DNA from: Natronosalvus hydrolyticus
GTDB lineage: Archaea > Halobacteriota > Halobacteria > Halobacteriales > Natrialbaceae
Direction: 5' to 3'
DNA: 49,940 nucleotides
Assembly (NCBI GenBank): GCA_025517525.1
Contig: JAOPJZ010000025.1
Coordinates: 1 to 49,940, forward strand
Part shown: positions 8,216 through 16,493 of the stretch, in pieces
Layout: each line of letters starts with the position of its first letter
Position numbering within the stretch: the stretch's first letter is position 1
Translations under genes and position numbers: made by a program
Notes under the pieces: generated by a model
The model's database searches: none
What the model was told of the DNA's origin: nothing
Seen by the model: only the letters and a program-made list of their open reading frames with translations

Positions 8216-8875
8216 CCAGGTGAGAGCCCCACCGATGCCGCCAAAGAGCAGGGGATAGACCAGACCGGCACGAACGACCGCTTCGGTCGGGTCGGGACGA
8301 ACGATGGCATCGCCCACCGTTACGGTCCCGACGGTCATCGCCGTGATCGTCACGACGAGGTAGCCGACCGTCACCACACCCCCGGTCGCAATGAGGTCAC
8401 CAAGCGTCGCGGCGTCGACACGGCGGGCTTCCCGTCTGGCAACGACGAAGCCGGCGAGGGCGAGGACGATCGGCGGGACGATCAGTAACATCGGCTCCCA
8501 GTCAGTACCCTCGAGGACGACGTTCTGATTGGCCTGGGCGAGTCGAAAAACGCCTTCCTGGGGAAAGGCGGTCGGGACGGTGTGGGCGTTGAAGTACGTC
8601 CAGATGACGAGTTCGGTCGTCAGGCTGTCACCGGTCACGGACTCGATAATCTCGGTCCGGAGGTCATTCCGAATCGTCGATCTGGCCGTTACGAACGTGA
8701 TGAAGACGCCGAGCACCCAGGCGAGGGCGCCGGCTAGCGTGGCCTCGAGCAATCCTTGATACCGGTTCTCGGCACGTTCACCGTATTTCGATGCGTTCGA
8801 ATCTGGCACGGGTTGATTGCCACCGTTCGTTTGTGAATCGCCCTTCTCCCAGGAGTCGCCGTCTCGAGCACCCAT
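8204..8875 (-). CDS. Haloarchaeal membrane protein of unknown function
   Basis: This 223-residue protein has a hydrophilic, Asn/Glu-rich N terminus (about 40 residues). Four or five hydrophobic segments follow, with an outward loop (residues 70-115) and a basic cytoplasmic patch VARREARRVD. I recognise no catalytic motif. Similar short polytopic proteins with a disordered N terminus are common in haloarchaea and usually have no assigned role. It converges on the GNAT gene with a 12-bp overlap. Confidence 0.72.
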   Translation of the reverse strand: MGARDGDSWEKGDSQTNGGNQPVPDSNASKYGERAENRYQGLLEATLAGALAWVLGVFITFVTARSTIRNDLRTEIIESVTGDSLTTELVIWTYFNAHTVPTAFPQEGVFRLAQANQNVVLEGTDWEPMLLIVPPIVLALAGFVVARREARRVDAATLGDLIATGGVVTVGYLVVTITAMTVGTVTVGDAIVRPDPTEAVVRAGLVYPLLFGGIGGALTWLLE

Positions 8876-8999
8876 CGCCAGCGGATACTCCGTGTGCAGT
8901 CAAAACCGTTTGGTCCCGTCCGGAGAACAGGTGTACCAACACGGCTCGAGGGAAAACGGGGGAAGCGTAATCAGTATGGGTTGTACGATCTCCTGTATC

Positions 9000-10106
9000 T
9001 CAATCAGCGTGGTGGACCGCTTCCGGTTCGGGATTGAGACGAACCGCTCGACCGCTCTTACTCGAGCGATAGATGGCATCGATCACGCGCTGGACGGTCA
9101 GGGCCTCTTCGACCGTATTCGTGGCTGGCTGTTCGCCCGCGACGATCGTTTCGAGGAACCGCTGGTCTTGCTCGGCGTGGCCGGTAACCGAAGAATCACC
9201 GGTCAACTCGCTGTCAGCGTAGTGGTCGGTCCCTGCAGTGCTGGCTCCCAGGATCTTCAGATCGGTGTCGCCGATTTCAAAGTGTGCCCCGGCTTCTGTA
9301 CCGCGAACGCGGAAGTCCATACTCGAATCACGGTTGGTGGCCCAGCCTGCCTCGAGGGAGATGGTTTGTCCGTTCGCACAGCGAATAAAGGCGCTTACGG
9401 CGTCGTCGACGTCGTACGTTTCGGCCTTTGCATCCCAGTTTGCACCAAAGCCGTCCGGGTCAGCGTACTCCGTTTTAGTGCCGAACGTGGTTCGAGCAAC
9501 GCCGCTTACCTCGACGACCTCGGGGAAATCGAGCGTATAGAGGGCGAGGTCGATAGCGTGGACGCCGATATCGAGCAACGCACCGCCGCCGGCCAGTTGC
9601 GAGTCGGTGAACCAGGAACCCGGGCCGGGGACCCCGCGTCGTCGGACGTACTCGGCTTCGACGTGCGTTAACTCGCCGAAACGCCCCCGTCGTTTGTACT
9701 CGTCGAACATCGCCGCCGAACCCGCGTGCCGGTTGTGGAAGCCGACCATGCAGATACCGTCGGATTCCGCCGCGGCCGCCGCGATTCGCTCGGCGCTCTC
9801 GAGCGTGTGTCCAAGGGGTTTTTCGACCAGTACGTTACAGCCGGCCTCGAGTGCGGCAACCGAAATCGGTTCGTGGAACTTGTTCGGCGTGGTGACCACG
9901 ACGGTATCGACCTCCTCGTCGGTGATCAGTCCCTCGTGGGACTCGTAGGTGGCCGCGTCGAACTCCACACCGAACCCCTCGCGCTGTTCGGCGACGAGGT
10001 CGGCACCGGCAACGATGGTGGCACCTGCTGTACGCATATTCGAAGCGTGGAGATGGCCCATGCCGCCGAGGCCAACGATTCCGATGCCGATGTCGGCGAT
10101 ATTCAT
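9000..10106 (-). CDS. Gfo/Idh/MocA family NAD(P)-dependent oxidoreductase
   Basis: This 368-residue dehydrogenase has an N-terminal Rossmann fold with GLGGMG at residues 12-17. The diagnostic EKP motif is at residues 95-97, with Lys96 the family catalytic lysine, and an acid-base segment LLDIGVHAIDLALY lies near residue 180. Such enzymes oxidise or reduce sugars, inositols or their derivatives. The exact substrate is not apparent. It is divergent from a ThuA-like gene at 10375, a pairing common in sugar-oxidation loci and consistent with a shared carbohydrate role. Confidence 0.88.
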   Translation of the reverse strand: MNIADIGIGIVGLGGMGHLHASNMRTAGATIVAGADLVAEQREGFGVEFDAATYESHEGLITDEEVDTVVVTTPNKFHEPISVAALEAGCNVLVEKPLGHTLESAERIAAAAAESDGICMVGFHNRHAGSAAMFDEYKRRGRFGELTHVEAEYVRRRGVPGPGSWFTDSQLAGGGALLDIGVHAIDLALYTLDFPEVVEVSGVARTTFGTKTEYADPDGFGANWDAKAETYDVDDAVSAFIRCANGQTISLEAGWATNRDSSMDFRVRGTEAGAHFEIGDTDLKILGASTAGTDHYADSELTGDSSVTGHAEQDQRFLETIVAGEQPATNTVEEALTVQRVIDAIYRSSKSGRAVRLNPEPEAVHHAD

Positions 10107-10374
10107 TGAGTAACCTCCAATTTCTCCGTTCGGGTAGAGAGAACGTCATCGGAAATGAACCATTGCGACCATGTCGATACAGTGCTGAGAGGAGACATAG
10201 GTGAAAACCGGTTGGCGATCAAAATAAGGGTTGTGACCCAGCACGCTCTGATTTTATTAGAATTCTTGACTATCGTTTATCGTATACGGTTGTAATCCCC
10301 GCTGTATTCAAATAATATGAACTTACGATCGTATAATCGGCCGACCTATCATGCTCGAGATGTAACTGTTGGCT

Positions 10375-11088
10375 ATGGCCGCTGTCACGATATGGAACGA
10401 ATATCGACACGAGCGAGAAAACGAGGCCGTCGAAGCCGTTTACCCGGACGGGATCCACGAGGCACTGGCGTCCGTTCTCGAGGCCGACCACGACGTTCGG
10501 ACGGCAACGCTCGATGAACCCGAACACGGACTCACCGAACCCGTCCTCGAGTCGACCGATGTTCTCCTCTGGTGGGGACACAAGGCTCACGACGAAGTGG
10601 CTGACGAGGTGGTTGATCGGGTCCAGGACCGGGTACTCGAGGGGATGGGATTACTCGTGTTGCACTCCGGGCACTACTCGAAGATCTTCAAGCGCCTCAT
10701 GGGAACCAGTTGCAGTTTGCAATGGCGCGAAGACGACGGCCTCGAGCGACTGTGGGTCGTCGACCCCGGCCATCCGATCGCTGCGGGCCTGGACGAATAC
10801 ATCGAACTGCCGAAAACCGAGATGTACGGCGAGCCCTTCGATATCCCCGAACCCGACCGACTCGTCTTCTCGAGTTGGTTCGAAGGCGGTGAAGTGTTCC
10901 GCAGCGGCTGTTGTTATCGGCGTGGCAGCGGCCGTATCTTCTATTTCCGTCCGGGACACGAGACGCTCCCGATCTACGAACACGAAGACGTCAAACGGGT
11001 TCTTCGAAACGCCGTCGAGTGGGCGGAACCGAGAGCTTGTGCTCCACGCACGTTTGGCAATCGAACGACAGCGGCAAACGAAGAGTAA
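10375..11088 (+). CDS. ThuA-like domain protein
   Basis: This 237-residue protein has the ThuA class I glutamine-amidotransferase-like fold: VTIWNEYRHE at the N terminus, LLWWGHKAHDEV, then LLVLHSGHYSKIFKRLMG and FRPGHETLPIYEHEDVKR. ThuA proteins act in trehalose or related disaccharide utilisation. The frame also opens at TTG 10369, but ATG 10375 is two codons later and gives the normal family start. A TATA-like CGTATAATC lies at 10330-10338. It is divergent from the Gfo/Idh/MocA gene across 268 bp. The intergenic region holds the 8-bp palindrome CGTATACG but no other obvious operator. Confidence 0.82.
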   Translation: MAAVTIWNEYRHERENEAVEAVYPDGIHEALASVLEADHDVRTATLDEPEHGLTEPVLESTDVLLWWGHKAHDEVADEVVDRVQDRVLEGMGLLVLHSGHYSKIFKRLMGTSCSLQWREDDGLERLWVVDPGHPIAAGLDEYIELPKTEMYGEPFDIPEPDRLVFSSWFEGGEVFRSGCCYRRGSGRIFYFRPGHETLPIYEHEDVKRVLRNAVEWAEPRACAPRTFGNRTTAANEE

Positions 11089-11118
11089 CCGAATCAGTGA
11101 AAAAGCGCCCTCGAGTCG

Positions 11119-11970
11119 TTACAGCGATTTCTTCCCTTCGTCCGTGATCACGCTATCGAGGAGGTCGACTGGTGTCGCGTCGTACGCCGGATTCTCGATA
11201 CCGAAGCCATCTGCCGGTTCGGCCATTACCTCGACGGGCGTTCGATACTCGTTTTCGAACACGAACCCTTCGGTGACCAGCTTTGCTGCAGACCCGAGCA
11301 CGGTCACGGGCACCTCGAGCTGGGCTGCCGTGGACGCGATTGGGAACGTGCCAACGCGATTGTACAGATAGTCGTCAACGATACAGTCCATGCCGATGAG
11401 GACGCGCGAACACTCCGGGAGGTAGTGGCCGTGTGCGCTGTCGGTGATCAACGTCACGTCGATACCCTCGATAGGAGCCAGTCGCCTGGCGGTTTTGCGG
11501 CCGATGTAACGCGGACGGGCTTCGGTGACGTACATTTCGAACGTCATCCCTCGGTCGGTCGCCAGTTCGAGCGCCTCGATGACGGTCGAAGAGAAATCGT
11601 GGGTCAAGATAGCCTCGCCGTCGGAGAGATATTCGACGGCGTTTTCGGCGGCTCGGCGTTTGCCGGATTCGACCCGTGCCACGACGTCTTGGATCGCGGT
11701 TTCGGTCAGTGAGAGCGCTTCCTCGACGGTTTCGGGTTCGGCGTCTTCGACCTGATGAACGACCTCCCTGATCGCGTTCTGGAGTGAGGCGTGAGATGGG
11801 TTCGCCCGGCGAAGTACAGTTCCATTTCGCTCGAGCGTTCGAAGGCACTCTTCGACCGTGGCGTACTCTCGCTCGAGCAGTTCGGTCAGTGCTCGTGTCG
11901 CCTTCACGGCTACCACCGAGGAACTGTGCGTCTGCATGGCCGCAATCTCCTCGGCCGTTTCGTCGATCAT
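11119..11970 (-). CDS. eIF-2B/R15P isomerase-like protein lacking the catalytic Cys
   Basis: This 283-residue protein belongs to the eIF2B-alpha/MtnA/ribose-1,5-bisphosphate isomerase superfamily. The N-terminal MQTHSSSVVAVKATRAL segment and the C-terminal Rossmann-like domain are both clear. In archaeal ribose-1,5-bisphosphate isomerase the catalytic Cys lies in a THCHS motif. Here the aligned segment is THDFS, with Asp125 in its place. The catalytic Asp of GADS is kept (GMDC, Asp195). This suggests a paralogue without the standard isomerase chemistry, perhaps regulatory. ATG 11970 (MIDETAEEIAAM) matches the family start; the frame is also open to 12060. Confidence 0.8.
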   Translation of the reverse strand: MIDETAEEIAAMQTHSSSVVAVKATRALTELLEREYATVEECLRTLERNGTVLRRANPSHASLQNAIREVVHQVEDAEPETVEEALSLTETAIQDVVARVESGKRRAAENAVEYLSDGEAILTHDFSSTVIEALELATDRGMTFEMYVTEARPRYIGRKTARRLAPIEGIDVTLITDSAHGHYLPECSRVLIGMDCIVDDYLYNRVGTFPIASTAAQLEVPVTVLGSAAKLVTEGFVFENEYRTPVEVMAEPADGFGIENPAYDATPVDLLDSVITDEGKKSL

Positions 11971-12059
11971 ACTCGAGCAGACATCGGTGAGCGCAAAAGG
12001 TGTTCCGGGTATCTCCGCGACCACATACGTTTTGACCATCACGCCCCTACTCGTTCCCA

Positions 12060-12386
12060 ATGGTCACCGTTCGTTACACCTGTCCCAACTGTGATGCCGT
12101 GGTGAGCGTCGACCGCCGTCCGGATCTCGCAGATCGGTCAGTGACGACGATGAAACAGCCGGGTTGGGAGTACGTCACCCCGGACGTGGATGCAGAAACG
12201 CTCGAGGCTGCCGATGGCATCGCGTTCGTCTGCGGGGAGAATTGCCACGTCACCGATTGGGAAGGCAACGAAATCGAAGGCTGTGGTCGGCCGTTTTATC
12301 TGAACTTCGTCCGGTTCGAATCGGGTGTCGAACTCGAGCCGAATCCACCAACCTACGGCGGTCCACGATTCGATTTCCGTCCGTGA
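12060..12386 (+). CDS. Conserved small protein with Cys pairs
   Basis: This 108-residue soluble protein has CPNC at residues 8-11, then CGENC (58-62) and a further Cys near residue 75, spaced like a metal site. I do not recognise the family. The N terminus reads like a zinc-ribbon half (VRYTCPNCDAVVSVDRRPDL), followed by a Trp/Tyr-rich middle. It lies upstream of mrp and may share transcription with it, 88 bp apart. Confidence 0.65.
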   Translation: MVTVRYTCPNCDAVVSVDRRPDLADRSVTTMKQPGWEYVTPDVDAETLEAADGIAFVCGENCHVTDWEGNEIEGCGRPFYLNFVRFESGVELEPNPPTYGGPRFDFRP

Positions 12387-12474
12387 GATTTCCGTCCGTG
12401 AGGGCACTCGAGCGCAAACGGTCGCCCGTATACCGAACACAACGCTTTTCGACGGCCGGAAACCAGTGTCTTGC

Positions 12475-13560
12475 ATGGACGAATCTACTGTTCGTGAGCG
12501 TCTTCGAACCGTCGAAGACCCCGAGCTTGGCGATGATATCGTCTCGCTTGGACTGGTCAACGACGTCACCGTCTCGGATGATGGGTCGGTCGCCATCGAT
12601 CTCGCACTCGGTGCGCCGTACTCGCCAACGGAAACGCAGATCGCTGGCAACGTTCGCGATGCCCTCGCCGAGGATGGCGTCGACCCGGAGCTATCTGCGA
12701 GCATCGCCGGTCGGGATGACAACGATGCGGATACCGTTTTGCCAAACGTCAAAAACGTCATCGCCGTCTCCTCCGGGAAAGGTGGCGTCGGTAAATCGAC
12801 GTTGGCCGTCAACCTCGCGGCCGGATTGGCCGACCGGGGCGCTCGAGTCGGGCTGTTTGACGCCGATATTTACGGGCCGAACGTTCCACGAATGGTCGAC
12901 GCTGACGAACCGCCGATGGCGACCGAAGACGAGACGCTCATCCCACCGGAAAAGTACGGCGTGAAGCTGATGAGCATGGCCTTTTTGCTCGGCGAAGACG
13001 ACCCCGTCATCTGGCGCGGACCGATGGTCCACAAGGTGATTACGCAGTTGACCGAGGACGTCGAATGGGGACACCTCGATTACCTCGTCGTCGACCTGCC
13101 CCCAGGAACGGGTGATACGCAGTTGACGATGCTCCAGACGATGCCGGTAACCGGTTCAGTGATCGTCACCACACCACAGGACGTCGCGCTTGACGATGCG
13201 CGCAAGGGGCTCCAGATGTTTGCAAGACACGACACGGTCGTCCTCGGCATCGCCGAAAATATGGCAACGTTCGTCTGTCCGGATTGCGGCGGCGAACACG
13301 ATATCTTCGGTGCTGGGGGTGGCTCGGCTTTCGCCGAAAGCCACGACTTGCCGTTCCTCGCCTCGATTCCACTCGACCCACAGGTCAGAGAGGGTGGCGA
13401 CGAGGGCAAGCCAACGGTTCTCGACGAGGACAGTGAAACCGGCGAGGCGTTCAGAGAACTCACAGTGTCCGTCGCGAACAACACCGGTATCGTGCACAGA
13501 CGTGCAGTGTCCGAATCCGTACAAGACCGAACCCCGCCGACGGAAACCGAACACCAGTAA
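12475..13560 (+). CDS. mrp: Mrp/ApbC-type Fe-S cluster carrier ATPase
   Basis: This 361-residue P-loop ATPase of the Mrp/NBP35 family assembles and transfers Fe-S clusters. An N-terminal MIP18/DUF59 domain (residues 1-75, containing TVEDPELGDDIVSLGLV) precedes the deviant Walker A SSGKGGVGKST (about residues 98-108). The cluster-binding pair CPDC is at 268-271. ATG 12475 gives the canonical MIP18 start. The in-frame upstream region to 12325 belongs to the tail of the preceding gene and is rejected. Length and domain order are normal for haloarchaeal Mrp. Confidence 0.93.
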   Translation: MDESTVRERLRTVEDPELGDDIVSLGLVNDVTVSDDGSVAIDLALGAPYSPTETQIAGNVRDALAEDGVDPELSASIAGRDDNDADTVLPNVKNVIAVSSGKGGVGKSTLAVNLAAGLADRGARVGLFDADIYGPNVPRMVDADEPPMATEDETLIPPEKYGVKLMSMAFLLGEDDPVIWRGPMVHKVITQLTEDVEWGHLDYLVVDLPPGTGDTQLTMLQTMPVTGSVIVTTPQDVALDDARKGLQMFARHDTVVLGIAENMATFVCPDCGGEHDIFGAGGGSAFAESHDLPFLASIPLDPQVREGGDEGKPTVLDEDSETGEAFRELTVSVANNTGIVHRRAVSESVQDRTPPTETEHQ

Positions 13561-13578
13561 CCCTGCCTCGAGTACGCC

Positions 13579-13623
13579 CACTTCACAAGCCGCACGTGAG
13601 TGCGCTCACTTCACAAGCCGCAC
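13579..13623. repeat. 17-bp direct repeat, two copies
   Basis: CACTTCACAAGCCGCAC occurs at 13579-13595 and again at 13607-13623, 28 bp apart, between mrp and the next small gene. The copies are identical. The spacer and flank also contain related GAGTG/CACTC steps, suggesting a local duplication. No function is evident. Confidence 0.7.
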
Positions 13624-13695
13624 TCGAGTGTCGTCACAACGGACGACCTCGAGTACCGTGGCGAGACGAACCGACAATTACCTGCCACACTCCCG

Positions 13696-13917
13696 ATGAC
13701 TGAAACTGACTTTCCCGCAGATCCCGAACGCGTACAGTTCCTCAGAGCAGTCGCCGACGACATCCGTGGCGACTCGAGTGAGAGCAAGCAACTGGCGAAC
13801 ATCCTGTATCGAACGAGTGACCTCTACGACGACGCCGAAGACACCTCTCCCGAGGAGATTATTCGAAACGTTAAATTCATCCTCGAGGTTATCGAACGCG
13901 ACGGACTTGGTCGGTAA
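13696..13917 (+). CDS. Small conserved haloarchaeal protein
   Basis: This 73-residue acidic helical protein (MTETDFPADPERVQFLRAVA...) has no transmembrane segment and no cysteine. It is probably a haloarchaeal-only conserved family, with no known function that I can name. ATG 13696 begins a compact protein; the frame also runs back to 13600 over the direct repeats, which I reject. The codon use is typical of its neighbours, so it looks like a real gene. Confidence 0.62.
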   Translation: MTETDFPADPERVQFLRAVADDIRGDSSESKQLANILYRTSDLYDDAEDTSPEEIIRNVKFILEVIERDGLGR

Positions 13918-13972
13918 CCCCACTCTCGAAACCGGTCCGAAACACAGCGTCACGTCGGCGGAACCGGCGAAA

Positions 13973-13980
13973 TTTTATGG
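13973..13980 (+). promoter_or_regulatory. TATA box of the MFS gene
   Basis: TTTTATGG lies about 24 bp before GTG 14001. This fits a leaderless transcript starting at or next to the GTG and supports a non-ATG start for the transporter gene. Confidence 0.6.
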
Positions 13981-14000
13981 ACGAACTGTGACCATCAGCT

Positions 14001-15242
14001 GTGTTGCGTTTCGAAAGTATTCGCGGGTTCGACCGAGCGGTCTGGGTTGTCGCGAGCGCTCGGTTTATCAATGTTCTCGGCTCCGGACTGGTGTATCCCT
14101 TTGCCACGCTGTACTTTTATCTCGAGGTGGGCATTTCGTTCACGTTGGTGGGGACGGGACTGTTCGCAAATAGCGTCGGCCTGGCGCTTGGGACTCTCGT
14201 CGGTGGCATCCTTGCCGACCGATACGGTCGACGACCGGTGATGATCTGGAGTATGGCGTCGGGTGGGCCAGCGTTGGCTACCTACGCGCTCGTTACGACC
14301 GCTCTCGAGTTCATCGTCGTCGCAGGAATTGCAGGTCTCGTAATGGGATTGTTCACGCCTGCGAGTCAGGCAATGATCGCTGATCTCACGACCGACGCCA
14401 CACGGGAGCGAGCATACGCCCTGTTGAAAGTGGCGAGCAATGCGGGATTCGGCATGGGGTTCGTGCTCGGTGGCCTCATCTACGGTATTACGCAGACCGG
14501 CGTCTTCGTTGCCAACGGGGCGACAAGCGTCGTCGTTGCTGGCCTCCTGTTGGTTGCGCTGCCTTCCTCGCCTGCCTCTGACTCGCTCGAGGGGCCAGCA
14601 AAATCGATTCGGGAGACACTGCGCCACTGGTCGCGTGCCGTCACCCACCCGACGATTCTATCTCTCGCGGTTCTCAACGTCGGATTTGCGGTGTTGTATT
14701 CCCAGATGAACTCGACCATACCGGTTCACGCGGAGACGACGTTCGACCTGACGAGCGAACAACTCGGGACGCTGTTCGTGTTGAACCCGCTGGTGATCGT
14801 CCTGTTCCAGTTGCCTATCGTGGCTCGAATCAGCCGCTGGCGGCGGACGCGGGGGCTGGTGGTCTCAGCCGGTTTCTGGACCGTCAGTTTTCTGGCTGTC
14901 TGGCTCTCTTATGGTACTTCGTGGGCGCTCGGCGTTGGCCTCATCGGTGCGTTTCTCGTGTTGCGAACGCTGGGAGAGATTCTGCACGCACCGTTGATAA
15001 CCGCACTCGCGAGCGACGTCGGCCCGGTCGAAGACCGTGGCTCACAGCTATCGGTCCTCGAAGTTGCCAAACGACTGGGATTCGGTATCGGCCCGGTTCT
15101 GGGTGGGCTCTTTTTTGACTACAGTATCGATCAGTTCCTCTGGCCGACCCTGGTCGTACTCAGTTGTATCCTCGCATTCGGGATACTGGCTCTCGAGCGA
15201 CGGGTCAGTCCGACACAGAACGGGATTGTAGTTTCGGGCTGA
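14001..15242 (+). CDS. MFS transporter
   Basis: This 413-residue protein has twelve hydrophobic segments. It carries the MFS loop 2-3 signature GGILADRYGRRPVM (about residues 73-86) and the usual Gly-rich helices. The family exports or imports small molecules by proton coupling; the substrate is unknown. The likely start is GTG 14001 (MLRFESIRGFDRAVW), since no suitable ATG precedes the first helix and a TATA box lies about 24 bp upstream. A strong hairpin follows the stop by about 20 bp. Confidence 0.87.
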   Translation: MLRFESIRGFDRAVWVVASARFINVLGSGLVYPFATLYFYLEVGISFTLVGTGLFANSVGLALGTLVGGILADRYGRRPVMIWSMASGGPALATYALVTTALEFIVVAGIAGLVMGLFTPASQAMIADLTTDATRERAYALLKVASNAGFGMGFVLGGLIYGITQTGVFVANGATSVVVAGLLLVALPSSPASDSLEGPAKSIRETLRHWSRAVTHPTILSLAVLNVGFAVLYSQMNSTIPVHAETTFDLTSEQLGTLFVLNPLVIVLFQLPIVARISRWRRTRGLVVSAGFWTVSFLAVWLSYGTSWALGVGLIGAFLVLRTLGEILHAPLITALASDVGPVEDRGSQLSVLEVAKRLGFGIGPVLGGLFFDYSIDQFLWPTLVVLSCILAFGILALERRVSPTQNGIVVSG

Positions 15243-15261
15243 GTGGTTCGTCACGCCTGAG

Positions 15262-15305
15262 CGTGTAAGCCGAACCGATAGCAGTAGTCGGGTTCGGCTT
15301 ACACG
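15262..15305. other. 15-bp perfect stem-loop after the MFS gene
   Basis: CGTGTAAGCCGAACC (15262-15276) is the exact reverse complement of 15291-15305, with a 14-nt loop. It begins 20 bp after the transporter stop and is followed by no U-tract. It could be a transcript-end structure, an RNA processing site or a protein-binding palindrome. The arm length is well above chance. Confidence 0.75.
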
Positions 15306-15375
15306 TCGACGCGTGACCGAGTACTGAGTATTGAGGCTGGGGACCTGGGTTGCTCGAGACGCGTCGCTTTTGTCG

Positions 15376-16047
15376 ATGCCACACTCTAGTACCGGTGTGG
15401 ACGCAAATCAACTGTCGACGTCGAATCCGTTCGGGATGGACGAGGGGTGTACGAACTGTCCGAACCTCTGTGAGCAGCGGACGCAGGTCGTTCATGGTTA
15501 CGGCGACGTCGCCGCTGACTTTCTGTTCGTCGGCGAACGGCCGTCGTCCCAGGCCGATGCCGTGGGAATCCCGTTTCTCGCCGCTACTCCATCGGATGAG
15601 ACCGACCACGATAATGGTCTCTTTCGGATCCTTCAGCGACTTGGTTTGTGCGCTCGAGATAGCGACCCCGACGCGCCCGAACTGACGAACGTTTATTTGA
15701 CGAACTTGACGCGCTGTCGTGACCCGGAGCGATCACCGAGCGACGAAGAAATCGAAACGTGTGAACCGTATCTCAACGCCGAGATTCGGATGATCAACCC
15801 CGAGATTATCGTCCCGGTCGGGGCACGAGCGCTCGAGGAAATCGCGACCGAGTACACGACGAAGCGGGCCAGCGATCTCGATATCGAGCGCCATCATGCG
15901 ACGACTATACGGGGCAGGGGTTTCGAACTGGTCCCGATGCTCGAGATCGACCGACAGACCGAGGAACAGACCCAGCAGTGGCTCGAGCACTTCGTCGAAC
16001 TGATGGCGTCGGATTATCGCCAGACGAAGGGGAGACAGGAGCGGTAA
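15376..16047 (+). CDS. Uracil-DNA glycosylase-like Fe-S protein (family 4/5 superfamily)
   Basis: This 223-residue protein has the UDG superfamily fold: FLFVGERPSSQADAVGIPF, and NVYLTNLTRCRDPERSPSDE with the four Fe-S cysteines arranged C-x2-C near the N terminus (CTNC) and C-x14-16-C later (CRDP...CEPY). Family 4/5 enzymes remove uracil from DNA. Two motifs differ: the first active-site loop reads GERPSS rather than GEAPG, and the HPS/HPA motif near the C terminus is replaced by PMLEID. The catalytic activity is therefore uncertain, although the protein resembles haloarchaeal members I recall ending DYRQTKGR. ATG 15376 is the chosen start. Confidence 0.72.
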   Translation: MPHSSTGVDANQLSTSNPFGMDEGCTNCPNLCEQRTQVVHGYGDVAADFLFVGERPSSQADAVGIPFLAATPSDETDHDNGLFRILQRLGLCARDSDPDAPELTNVYLTNLTRCRDPERSPSDEEIETCEPYLNAEIRMINPEIIVPVGARALEEIATEYTTKRASDLDIERHHATTIRGRGFELVPMLEIDRQTEEQTQQWLEHFVELMASDYRQTKGRQER

Positions 16048-16059
16048 CGAGTTGTCAGA

Positions 16060-16275
16060 TTACCAGTAGGGACTGCGGAGCCAACGGTCTGACCGTGCGC
16101 CGAGGACGAACAACACGAACACGAAACCGAAGGCGATTACAGCGGTAGCGACGCTCTCGAGGAGGTAGCCGTCGTTCGCAGCAACGACGTAGGTGTCGAC
16201 GATGGTCCAGAGGCCGGCCCCAACGAGGGCCGCCACAATCAGCGTTGTGCACAGTCCGGCTATGACTCTGTTCAT
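16060..16275 (-). CDS. Small two-helix membrane protein
   Basis: This 71-residue protein begins MNRVIAGLCTTLIV and has two hydrophobic helices (about 6-26 and 38-58) with a short basic tail (SDRWLRSPYW). The ATG 16275 start precedes the first helix; the longer frame to 16425 adds an Arg/Lys-rich segment over simple repeats and is rejected. No family is recognised. Its stop is 12 bp from the convergent UDG-like gene. Confidence 0.6.
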   Translation of the reverse strand: MNRVIAGLCTTLIVAALVGAGLWTIVDTYVVAANDGYLLESVATAVIAFGFVFVLFVLGARSDRWLRSPYW

Positions 16276-16403
16276 ACGAAATCCGACGGCGTCCGGGATT
16301 AAGATTGTACCGCCATTCTGGTCACAAGCACGTTCCACCTTGCTCTCGTTTGCATCTTGTTCCCGTTTTCTTCTCGCTCCCGTTTTCATCTCACTCTCGT
16401 TCA

Positions 16404-16436
16404 CCACGTTTTGTCCTCGAGCCACGTTTTGTCCTC
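16404..16436. repeat. 15-bp direct repeat in pyrimidine-rich stretch
   Basis: CCACGTTTTGTCCTC occurs at 16404-16418 and 16422-16436, separated by 3 bp. The surrounding 16340-16440 is unusually pyrimidine-rich with repeated CCCGTTTTC steps. It lies between divergent genes and may hold their promoters. Nothing further can be stated. Confidence 0.55.
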
Positions 16437-16493
16437 AAGAGACACCAGAACCGTCTCCGACGCGTTGAAGGCTCGAGGGAACCGAGACCAGGT

